From: Parachlamydiales bacterium
GTDB lineage: Bacteria > Chlamydiota > Chlamydiia > Chlamydiales > Simkaniaceae
Length of the DNA stretch: 7,615 bases
Assembly: GCA_030641465.1 (NCBI GenBank)
Contig: DAOWHK010000037.1
Coordinates: 1 to 7,615 of the forward strand
Reading direction: 5' to 3'
Below, one piece after another: positions 1 to 6,216 of this stretch. Both the position numbers and the translations under genes were made by a program. Positions within the stretch are counted from its first letter, which is position 1; every line of letters begins with the position of its first letter. Below the pieces are notes generated by a model that was given only the letters and a program-made list of their open reading frames with translations, did not search any database and had not been told where the DNA came from.

Positions 1-426
1 ACCAAGCCTCATATTGTGTATTACTTTCGTGAGCACAACATACTTTTTTCAGGGGATACTCTATTTGGAGCGGGATGTGGCCGTCTTTTTGAAGGATCTG
101 CAGAAGAAATGTGGCACTCGCTTCAAAAAATCAAAAAGCTTCCGCAAGACACCAAAATTTACTGCGGTCATGAATACACGGTAAAAAATTTAGAGTTTGC
201 ACTTTCTTTAGAAAAAGATCGGCCTGAGATTTTGGAGCGTCTTGCCCGGGTTAAAGCTTTAAGAGAAAAAGGAGATCCTTCCGTTCCGAGCACTTTGGAA
301 GAAGAGCTAAAAACGAACCCTTTTCTTAGAGCAGATGCAAAAGAGCTAAAAGCCGCAATGGGAATGCCCCACAGCTCTGATAGCAATGTATTTGCAAAAA
401 TTCGAGAATGCCGAGACAATTTTTAG
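1..426 (+). CDS. gloB: Hydroxyacylglutathione hydrolase (glyoxalase II), 3' part
   Basis: The reading frame is open from base 1 (it begins ...TKPHIVYYF), so the gene starts upstream of the window and the GTG at 16 is not its start. Glyoxalase II is a cytosolic metallo-beta-lactamase-fold enzyme that hydrolyses S-lactoylglutathione to lactate and glutathione, the second step of methylglyoxal detoxification. Visible family signatures are a His in TKPHI (metal ligand position), SGDTLF (bridging Asp), GCGRLFEG, and YCGHEYT (the last metal-binding His). These are followed by the C-terminal helical domain with PSTLEEE and TNPFLR, the region that contacts glutathione. The C-terminal half is complete and ends at TAG 424-426. 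The N-terminal THxHxDH metal motif lies outside the window. It is convergent with the next gene, and the two stop codons overlap. Confidence 0.93.
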   Translation, partial: TKPHIVYYFREHNILFSGDTLFGAGCGRLFEGSAEEMWHSLQKIKKLPQDTKIYCGHEYTVKNLEFALSLEKDRPEILERLARVKALREKGDPSVPSTLEEELKTNPFLRADAKELKAAMGMPHSSDSNVFAKIRECRDNF

Positions 427-1439
427 TTACCTAAATGCCGAGCAAAAAATCGCTGCACAATATGAGAGACTCTTTCTCCTCCTAACCATTCCTGAGTATA
501 TAAGTTTGTCGGTAGTTCGCAGTGGGGATTTCCTATTGGAGTTTCAGTTACAATACTATCTCCGAGTTCAGCATTTATGTCATAATTTTCCCTAAATTGG
601 CTTTGGTATAGAGAAGCTCTGAATTTGATTACTGGATCATCGAGGTGACAAATGGCGAGTTTTTCCCCATTGATTTTAGCCCACGCTGCAATAGAATCAT
701 ATTCCCATCCAGAAAGATATCCAAGCCATGCTGCGATATAGGCAATTGGCTTTGCAATAAAGCTTGGGAGAAAGTTTGAAAGAATAGATTGACTCATTTC
801 ATAAGCGATATCAAAAAAAGTGCTAAAAGAGCGATCTGATACAATAGCGCCACCTTCTGGATGCAGAGCTTTTACTTGGGCAGAAATGGCTCCACCGAGG
901 GACCACCCATAAAATCCAATGTTATTTTCAGGGACACCTAACTGATCCTGTACGTAATTGTAAACAGTTTCGCCATCGATGATTAAGCCATCATGTGTTA
1001 CATCGCCACGGCTATCTCCTGTGCCACGGTAGTCGAACATTACGAAATTACAAGGCCTTTCGCTGTTTGCCATTTCATCAAGAAGCCAGCTAAAAACGCC
1101 TTGGTTATAGATACAGCAATTGGGATTAAAAAGGATAATTGTGGGAATTGTGCGGTCTTGTGTGCGGTTTGTTTGAAAATGGGTCGCATCTATTTGCACG
1201 CCATCTGGAGTTTCTAAGATAAGGCGCTGATTTTGATAGGATTCGTGGGTAAAATCATCCATTTCAAGATACATCCGGCTTGCAGGTAATATTCCAATTT
1301 TTGCAATTTGATGGGGAATCCATAGCCCATAGTAAGAAACGAACTCATAAACGCGCTTTGTGACTGAATGATTTTCTGGATTTAAGTGCTGATTTGATGC
1401 ATTCCACTCGGCATGGTAAGAAACTCCTGAAACGGACAT
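423..1439 (-). CDS. Alpha/beta hydrolase, Chlamydia CHLPS (DUF818)-like
   Basis: This 338-residue protein has an alpha/beta-hydrolase core and an N-terminal extension of about 75 residues. Core motifs in order are a strand with IILFNPN (about 101-107), FDYRGTGDSRG (about 135-145, oxyanion-side loop), the nucleophile elbow GWSLGG with Ser180, a likely acid at Asp267/268 (HLDDP), and a likely catalytic His306 in GNPHC. A putative triad is therefore present and the enzyme is probably active, but the substrate cannot be told. Overall shape and motif wording resemble the CHLPS group seen in Chlamydia (family knowledge, not searched). No signal peptide is visible. The ATG at 1437-1439 has a good Shine-Dalgarno AAGGGAAG a few bases upstream, which supports this start. 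It lies 53 nt downstream of the sigma-54 regulator on the same strand and could be co-transcribed with it. Confidence 0.85.
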   Translation of the reverse strand: MSVSGVSYHAEWNASNQHLNPENHSVTKRVYEFVSYYGLWIPHQIAKIGILPASRMYLEMDDFTHESYQNQRLILETPDGVQIDATHFQTNRTQDRTIPTIILFNPNCCIYNQGVFSWLLDEMANSERPCNFVMFDYRGTGDSRGDVTHDGLIIDGETVYNYVQDQLGVPENNIGFYGWSLGGAISAQVKALHPEGGAIVSDRSFSTFFDIAYEMSQSILSNFLPSFIAKPIAYIAAWLGYLSGWEYDSIAAWAKINGEKLAICHLDDPVIKFRASLYQSQFRENYDINAELGDSIVTETPIGNPHCELPTNLYTQEWLGGERVSHIVQRFFARHLGN

Positions 1440-1450
1440 AATTCACTTCC

Positions 1451-1492
1451 CTTAATTAATTTCGCATATTATTTTAGATATTATTAATTAAG
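1451..1492. repeat. AT-rich inverted repeat between regulator and hydrolase
   Basis: Two perfect 10-bp arms, cttaattaat at 1451-1460 and attaattaag at 1483-1492, flank a 22-nt spacer. The repeat begins immediately after the stop codon of the response regulator and runs into the Shine-Dalgarno of the hydrolase. It could be an operator or an RNA hairpin affecting the hydrolase ribosome site. The arms are almost pure A/T and no U-tract follows, so a classical terminator is unlikely. In AT-rich intergenic DNA a 10-bp repeat can also arise by chance. Confidence 0.4.
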
Positions 1493-2764
1493 TCAATGGT
1501 TATATAAAGAGAGTTTGTTTCTTAATGTTCGGACACTAATACCCAAAGCATTAGCTGTTTTTTGTCGGTTATTTTCATGGTGAATTAAAATTTTTTGAAT
1601 ATGGCGCTTTTCTACTTCGCCTAAAGTAAGATCTTTATCAATAAAGTTTTTGTTATCTAAAATTTTTGTTAGATGCAAATGCTCGGCTTGAATTTCCTCT
1701 GAAAGATCTAATGCGATTGCATATTCAATGACGTTTGAGAGTTGCCGTACATTTCCAGGCCAGGAGTATTTTGTAAGTTTCTCTTTAGCTTTTGGGGAGA
1801 ATTTTTTTTCCTTTTTTGGAGAGTGCTTTGTAAGAAAATAGTTAGCTAGGGGAAGGATGTCTTCAGGACGCTTGCGAAGAGGGGGAATTTCGATTGGCAC
1901 GACATTCAATCTATAGAAAAGATCTTCTCGAAATTCTTTTTTTTGAATGGCATCGTTGATATTTCGGTTGGAAGTCGAGATAAAACGTACGTCTACTTGA
2001 ATGGAGCTCATGCCCCCGAGTCTTTCAAATTCTTGCTCTTGCGTTGCTCTAAGAAGTTTTGCTTGAAGAGAGGGAGGAATTTCAGAGATTTCATCAAGAA
2101 GCAAAGTTCCTTGATCTGCAAGCTCAAATCGCCCTTTCCGCGTCGAGAGTGCGCCAGTAAAGGCCCCCTTTTCATGACCAAAAAACTCTGATTCAATCAA
2201 GGTTTCTGGAAGTGCTGCGCAGTTCACTTTGATAAAAGGTTTATTTGCTCTAGTAGAAAAGTGATGTAGATAAGTTGCAATGATTTCTTTTCCTGTTCCA
2301 GATTCTCCGCTAATAAAAACATTGGCATTACTTGAGGCAATTTTTTTTATGATCGTTAAAATTTCTTTCATCGCCGGGCTTTTTGCAATAAGTGGCGCAA
2401 GGGGCTTTTTTTTGCTATTTATTAAGGAGATTAGCACTTGCATTGCGCTTTTTTGCAAAGGCTTGGAAATGGAGTCATCTGCAAGATTTTGGAGATCTTT
2501 TTGTGTAAGAGGGTCAGATCCTTCGGGAAGCATTAGAACAAGAGGAGTATTTGGAGCTTTGATTTTTAGATACTTGTAGAAGTCAACTCCTTTGACCTCA
2601 TCTATTTGCATTTCAGAAAGGACAAGATCAAAGGACATTTTTTTCAGATGCTCAAGCGCACTTACTCCTGATTCTACAGAGGTAATATGACACTGATGTT
2701 TTTGAAGATATTTTGATAGGAAAAGGCGTGTTTTTTCTTCCCGATCAATAATTAATACATGCAT
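1493..2764 (-). CDS. Sigma-54-dependent response regulator, NtrC/AtoC family, with atypical receiver
   Basis: This 423-residue protein has the full NtrC layout. A receiver-like domain covers about 1-115. An AAA+ sigma-54 activator domain covers about 125-355, with Walker A GESGTGKE (153-160), GAFTGA (200-205, the sigma-54 contact loop), Walker B GTLLLDE (219-225) and FREDLFYRLNV (278-288). A Fis-type helix-turn-helix follows at about 383-421 (RQKTANALGISVRTLRNKL). It should remodel sigma-54 RNA polymerase at promoters with upstream binding sites. The receiver is eroded: the usual acidic pair reads D7-R8, the phospho-acceptor Asp position is Glu51 (DLVLSEM), the switch Thr/Ser is Leu79, and only Lys101 (SKP) is retained. 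The ATG at 2762-2764 has a strong AGAGGGGG ribosome site. Position relative to truA suggests it is the counterpart of chlamydial CtcC/AtoC (inference). No histidine kinase gene lies in the window. Confidence 0.92.
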   Translation of the reverse strand: MHVLIIDREEKTRLFLSKYLQKHQCHITSVESGVSALEHLKKMSFDLVLSEMQIDEVKGVDFYKYLKIKAPNTPLVLMLPEGSDPLTQKDLQNLADDSISKPLQKSAMQVLISLINSKKKPLAPLIAKSPAMKEILTIIKKIASSNANVFISGESGTGKEIIATYLHHFSTRANKPFIKVNCAALPETLIESEFFGHEKGAFTGALSTRKGRFELADQGTLLLDEISEIPPSLQAKLLRATQEQEFERLGGMSSIQVDVRFISTSNRNINDAIQKKEFREDLFYRLNVVPIEIPPLRKRPEDILPLANYFLTKHSPKKEKKFSPKAKEKLTKYSWPGNVRQLSNVIEYAIALDLSEEIQAEHLHLTKILDNKNFIDKDLTLGEVEKRHIQKILIHHENNRQKTANALGISVRTLRNKLSLYNH

Positions 2765-2789
2765 TTAAAGTCCCCCTCTTAATTTAGCA

Positions 2790-2816
2790 AATATACTGGT
2801 CGAAATTATTTTTCAA
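2790..2816 (-). promoter_or_regulatory. Possible sigma-70-type promoter of the regulator gene
   Basis: On the minus strand TTGAAA (2811-2816) and TATATT (2790-2795) are separated by 15 nt and lie 25-52 nt upstream of the regulator ATG in a 71-bp divergent intergenic region. Both hexamers are close to consensus but the spacer is short, so this is tentative. Confidence 0.25.
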
Positions 2817-2835
2817 TCTCCGTTATGATAAATTC

Positions 2836-3663
2836 ATGAGATATGTATTGATGGTACTAACACTATTTAGTTTGATGGGATGCCAAGGGGTAGAAGAATC
2901 TGAATATGAAAAAATTCGGAAAGTGAATGCCGTTAAAGAGCCGATCTATCGCTATCATGATGAAGTGCAATACACAATTGATACCCCAATACATCGAATT
3001 CGAGAAAAATACCCTTGGGAAGAAGGTATGATTCGAGGTCATCATAAAATTACAAAAGAATTTTTTAGATGCAAAGGAAACAGTTTAAACGCGCCAAAAG
3101 CGACGCTTACGAAAAATTATGAGGAGAGTTATCACTTTGACTGCGGAGGGCTTGAAGAGCACAGCTTGCCAATGAGAGGGGACCAGGAGTTTATCTATCC
3201 CATACTCATTGATCTTCTAAATTACCTTCAGGAAAAGACTGGATGCAAAGTTGTCATTACAAGTGGCCATAGATGTCCCAAGCATAATCTTTACCTTGAT
3301 CCGAGCAAAGGAAATAAACTTTCCAAACATCTTATTGGAGCGGAAGTCGATTTTTTTGTAGAAACAATGGAGAAAGACCCTGAGAAAGTAGTGAAATTGC
3401 TGATAGAATTCTACAAAGAGCAAGAAAATGATTTTGAATATAAAACCTTTCATCGCTACGAAAAAGGAGATACTAACGTTTCCACAAAACCTTGGTATAA
3501 TAAAGAGGTGTTTATTAAGCTTCATAAACCTTTTGAAGGGCGGGACATTGATAATGATCATTCCCACCCTTATATCAGTATCCAAGTAAGGTATGATCGG
3601 CAAGCAAAAAGGCGAGCCTCTTATACATGGGATCAAGCTTTTAATGGCTGTCTGCGCTGGTAG
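2836..3663 (+). CDS. Lipoprotein with M15-like zinc peptidase domain
   Basis: The 275-residue product begins with a short type II signal peptide, and the lipobox L-M-G-C puts the lipidated Cys at 16, so it should be exported and membrane-anchored. Residues about 115-250 resemble the M15 D,D-carboxypeptidase/D,D-dipeptidase fold: TSGHRCPKHN (142-151), SKHLIGAEVD (163-172, giving Zn ligands His165 and Asp172) and HSHPYISIQVRYD (242-254, His244 as third ligand). Family members cleave peptidoglycan stem peptides; that role here is inferred. Residues 20-110 are a non-conserved N-terminal region with HDEVQY and RGHHK, not recognised. The motif spacing is slightly unusual (AE where most members have RA or similar), so activity is likely but unproven. 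No Shine-Dalgarno precedes the ATG, yet the lipobox fixes this start. It is divergent from the regulator. Confidence 0.78.
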   Translation: MRYVLMVLTLFSLMGCQGVEESEYEKIRKVNAVKEPIYRYHDEVQYTIDTPIHRIREKYPWEEGMIRGHHKITKEFFRCKGNSLNAPKATLTKNYEESYHFDCGGLEEHSLPMRGDQEFIYPILIDLLNYLQEKTGCKVVITSGHRCPKHNLYLDPSKGNKLSKHLIGAEVDFFVETMEKDPEKVVKLLIEFYKEQENDFEYKTFHRYEKGDTNVSTKPWYNKEVFIKLHKPFEGRDIDNDHSHPYISIQVRYDRQAKRRASYTWDQAFNGCLRW

Positions 3664-3701
3664 CATTATATTATTAAATGATTTGCTTTTATTTTAAATA
3701 G

Positions 3702-3730
3702 TTGTACAATTGATTTTTATTTACTTAAAT
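3702..3730 (+). promoter_or_regulatory. Possible promoter of the F-box/LRR gene
   Basis: TTGTAC (3702-3707) and TTAAAT (3725-3730) are 17 nt apart in the 78-bp AT-rich gap before the F-box gene. Transcription would begin only a few bases before the GTG start. The match is modest and AT-rich sequence gives such hits by chance. Confidence 0.25.
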
Positions 3731-3741
3731 ATGGTAACATC

Positions 3742-5121
3742 GTGGCTATTAAAGAAGTTGTTTTAATTAATAGTTTGCCTTCAGAAGTTTTACAGGGAAT
3801 TTTTAGGTTGAGCTCTGATCCGCAATTGGATGCGTGCGTTTGCAGATTGTGGGCAGCGAACACAAAAGCTGTAGTAGATACAGAGCTTCTTAAGATTGGG
3901 CGCGTTATGCCTTTACCCTCCCGAGATTTAGAAAAAATACGTAAAGCATATGTGCGGGCGGTGCAAGTCCATCACATCCATTTTCCTGAGCGGGACTTCC
4001 TTGCTCCACTTATTTCGGTAGAACGCTACAGAGCAATTACAAGCGATATTATGAGGCGAGATAAGGCGACACTTTGGAGGGCTCTTCCAGGAGGAGCAGC
4101 GCATGTTGATGCTGCACAAATACATCCTCTTGCCATTTCAGATAAGGAGCTTTCAGATTATTTACAAGGGTGGATCGAAAATAGCCCAGCAGTTCAAGGC
4201 TTAACAATTTTGAACCTTGAGAAACTAGGTCTGAGTTGTTTACCCGTAGAACTATGGAGTCTTACGGCATTAGAAGAGTTGTATCTCAATCGAAATCTGC
4301 TAACAGAGCTGCCTGCTGAAATTGGTAATCTTACAGCATTACAAGTGTTATTTCTTGAGTTCAATCAGCTAGCACAGCTGCCTGCAGAAATTGGTAATCT
4401 TACAGCATTACAAGTGTTACGTCTTGGGGGCAATCAGCTAACACAACTGCCAGATGAGATTAGAAAATTGAGTAGATTAGAAACCTTAATGCTCAGTATT
4501 AATCCGTTGAAAGAACTGCCGGCTTCACTTTGGACTCTTACAGGATTAAAACATTTAAGCTTGGCCAAAAACCAACTGACAGAAGTATCTGCAGGAATAA
4601 GTAATCTTGCAGCCTTAGAAAATTTAATTTGCAACAATAATCAGCTTGCTGAAATTCCGTCGCTTAGTAATCTTAGGAATTTGGAAAGATTATTATGTCA
4701 TGATAATCCGTTGGAGCGTCTTCCAGTTAATCTTTATATGCCTCACTCCTCTTTATACGTTCCAGAACCTCAGACTTCAGAGTGGCAAAGAGATCTTCTA
4801 GCTTGGAGAGCGTTGTCATGGGAGGACAAATTCGAATTCCTGGAGTTGTATAGTCATAGGGTAAAAGACCTTCCACCTGACAGTGTAATGGTGCATTTAG
4901 AACATTTTCATAGTACGTTTCGTGAGTTTTTTGATCGGCAGTTTAGTAAGCTTTCCCTTGCAGATCGTGAAGCTATCGATAGACAGGCCTACTTTTTTAC
5001 GAAAGGATCTGATGGAATAGAGCCTTATTGGGGAATGATTCACAGGTATGATGATCTTGCTATCTTAACTAGAGCGTGGAAAGAAGTTGCTCGGAAAGAA
5101 GAGCCCTGCACTCTTTTTTAA
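3742..5121 (+). CDS. F-box-like/leucine-rich-repeat protein with CaaX-like tail; putative ubiquitin-ligase effector
   Basis: This 459-residue protein has three recognisable parts. Residues about 11-45 (SLPSEVLQGIFRL...ACVCRLWAANTK) match the F-box pattern LPxEvlxxIf...VCrxW, the module that binds Skp1 in host SCF ubiquitin ligases. Residues about 153-331 hold roughly eight 23-residue leucine-rich repeats of the type LxxLxLxxNxLxxLPxxIGNL. Residues about 332-459 form an unrecognised, largely helical-looking domain (EWQRDLLAWRALSWEDKFEF, DREAIDRQAYFF). The last four residues are C-T-L-F, a possible CaaX prenylation signal. In amoeba-associated chlamydiae F-box and BTB-box proteins are expanded and thought to be secreted effectors. 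Here the LRRs would bind a target and the F-box would recruit the ligase. No Sec signal is seen. The start is uncertain: GTG 3742 has no clear Shine-Dalgarno, but the F-box needs a start close to it. Confidence 0.87.
   Translation: MAIKEVVLINSLPSEVLQGIFRLSSDPQLDACVCRLWAANTKAVVDTELLKIGRVMPLPSRDLEKIRKAYVRAVQVHHIHFPERDFLAPLISVERYRAITSDIMRRDKATLWRALPGGAAHVDAAQIHPLAISDKELSDYLQGWIENSPAVQGLTILNLEKLGLSCLPVELWSLTALEELYLNRNLLTELPAEIGNLTALQVLFLEFNQLAQLPAEIGNLTALQVLRLGGNQLTQLPDEIRKLSRLETLMLSINPLKELPASLWTLTGLKHLSLAKNQLTEVSAGISNLAALENLICNNNQLAEIPSLSNLRNLERLLCHDNPLERLPVNLYMPHSSLYVPEPQTSEWQRDLLAWRALSWEDKFEFLELYSHRVKDLPPDSVMVHLEHFHSTFREFFDRQFSKLSLADREAIDRQAYFFTKGSDGIEPYWGMIHRYDDLAILTRAWKEVARKEEPCTLF
4308..4445 (+). 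repeat. Near-identical 69-bp tandem LRR units
   Basis: Two adjacent 69-bp units (23 codons, one LRR each) are almost identical. A 33-nt run is perfectly shared between 4318-4350 and 4387-4419, and gctgcctgc is shared at 4308 and 4377. The neighbouring LRR units are more diverged, so this pair looks like a recent in-frame duplication or gene conversion within the gene. Confidence 0.85.
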
Positions 5122-5127
5122 TCAGAT

Positions 5128-5517
5128 TTAATTAACAATTTCAAAGCCATCTACGGTTAAGGGTTTTTCGTAAATGGACTGTATGGATGTAATTTTACCT
5201 GCCCCAAACTGGATTGTTTGAAGAACGCTAAAGTTTTGGCCTGTAATTGTTGTTTGAAAAACAAGGCTGATGCTGTCTGGTGTGTTTGGGTCTTGAGTGT
5301 ACACAGGATTTGTACTTGTTGCAGTGATTCCAAAAGCTTGTGCTGCCAAATGCTGTTTTTTTAAATCTTCAACCCCGATTAAGAGCTGCTCAGTTTCTTT
5401 GACTTGCGTGTTACAGATCACATTTGGATCCATGAGTGCAGTCATGTTTTCTATATCATTGCTACTTAGATGCGTAAAATATTGCTTTGTTAGATCTAGT
5501 GGGGAAAATGCTGCCAT
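5128..5517 (-). CDS. NTF2/SnoaL-like small protein, function unknown
   Basis: The 129-residue protein starts DLTKQYFTHLSSNDIENMTALMDPNVICNT, the common opening of NTF2/SnoaL-fold proteins (a helix with [Y/F]xxLxxxDxxxxxxLxxP followed by the first strand). It ends in alternating strand-like segments (SISLVFQTTITG, FSVLQTIQFGAGKITSIQSIYE), also typical of the fold, and the length fits. The fold hosts isomerases, dehydratases and binding-only proteins, and no catalytic residue can be assigned here, so no reaction is proposed. ATG 5515-5517 lies 10 nt after the HAD stop codon, with a weak AAAGAGA ribosome site overlapping that stop, so translation coupled to the HAD gene is likely. It converges on the F-box/LRR gene with only 6 bp between the stops. 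Confidence 0.75.
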   Translation of the reverse strand: MAAFSPLDLTKQYFTHLSSNDIENMTALMDPNVICNTQVKETEQLLIGVEDLKKQHLAAQAFGITATSTNPVYTQDPNTPDSISLVFQTTITGQNFSVLQTIQFGAGKITSIQSIYEKPLTVDGFEIVN

Positions 5518-5527
5518 AATGATCTCT

Positions 5528-6199
5528 TTATAGGTTTAAAAATTTTGTAAAAGATGCGCAGTATAATAGATCTTCTGAAACGCTCTCTAGTTGAGGGTGG
5601 TTTTCGGGGCAGATGAGAACGGGAAGAATCTCTGCTTGTTTTAAAGAATCAATGCCGCGCATTGCATCTTCAAAACCGACGATGCGATCCTGTGGTTTTC
5701 CATAGAGTTCAATGGCTTTTAGATAAGCGTCCGGTGCTGGTTTGGGGGATTTGTAATCTTCCCTTGTTACAAAATGGGGGATAGAATTTAGCTCGGGAAG
5801 GTGTTTTCGAATAAGATCAACTTGCTCTTTCGTAGAGTTTGTCACAACGCATCTGCGGATATCGAGTGCGCTGAGTTCTTGTAAAAGCGTGTTAACTCCT
5901 GGAAGGAGCTCAAGTTTTCCAAGCTTTAATAAATTTAAATAGGCGGTTGTTTTTTCTTTATAGAGAACGTCCCAATTGGGCTCTTGTTTTTGCAGGCTTG
6001 GAAATATAGAATAAATCATTGCTCGAATGCCTACTGCACTTTTGTGAGCAACACTTGCAAATTCGATAAAGGTGGCTTTTAAATCACAGCCTCTATTTTT
6101 AAGCATAGTTTTATAAGCTTGATAATGTAGCTTTTCTGTATTGACAAGCAGCCCATCAAAATCAAAACAGATAAAGTCAAATTGCTCGAAAAACTCCAT
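5528..6199 (-). CDS. HAD-superfamily phosphatase (beta-phosphoglucomutase/phosphoglycolate phosphatase-like)
   Basis: The 223-residue protein has all four HAD motifs. Motif I is FDFDGLLVNTE with nucleophile Asp13 and acid/base Asp15. Motif II is VVTNST around Thr120-Ser122, motif III is Lys153 in KSPKPAPDAY, and motif IV is GFEDAMRGI with Glu177-Asp178. Residues about 21-95 are the helical cap of subfamily IA. The phrases KPAPDAYL and GFEDAxxGI are typical of small sugar-phosphate or phosphoglycolate phosphatases and of beta-phosphoglucomutase; the substrate cannot be chosen from sequence. A HAD hydrolase sits next to truA in Chlamydia too (from memory), supporting conserved order. ATG 6197-6199 has a strong GAGGAGA ribosome site. 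The gene begins 17 nt past the tRNA-Leu and is followed 10 nt later by the NTF2-like gene. Confidence 0.9.
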   Translation of the reverse strand: MEFFEQFDFICFDFDGLLVNTEKLHYQAYKTMLKNRGCDLKATFIEFASVAHKSAVGIRAMIYSIFPSLQKQEPNWDVLYKEKTTAYLNLLKLGKLELLPGVNTLLQELSALDIRRCVVTNSTKEQVDLIRKHLPELNSIPHFVTREDYKSPKPAPDAYLKAIELYGKPQDRIVGFEDAMRGIDSLKQAEILPVLICPENHPQLESVSEDLLYCASFTKFLNL

Positions 6200-6203
6200 G
6201 GAT

Positions 6204-6210
6204 TCTCCTC
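6204..6210 (-). promoter_or_regulatory. Shine-Dalgarno of the HAD gene, abutting the tRNA
   Basis: GAGGAGA on the minus strand lies 4 nt before the HAD ATG and only 6 nt after the tRNA-Leu 3' end. It fixes the HAD start. It also leaves no room for a separate promoter, so the HAD mRNA must come from a transcript that contains the tRNA, or from a promoter inside the tRNA gene. Confidence 0.75.
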
Positions 6211-6216
6211 AAATAT

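Noticed and set aside
993..1217. Open frame on the plus strand within the hydrolase gene
   Set aside because: It lies opposite a well-supported hydrolase with catalytic motifs and has no recognisable protein features or ribosome site.
2795..2815. Possible sigma-54 promoter (TGGTCG...) in the divergent intergenic region
   Set aside because: The GG is not followed at the right distance by the required GC of the -12 element.
3217..3666. 149-codon minus-strand frame opposite the M15-like lipoprotein
   Set aside because: The plus strand encodes lipobox and zinc-ligand motifs; the antisense translation is low-complexity, rich in Phe and Ile, as expected for a shadow frame.
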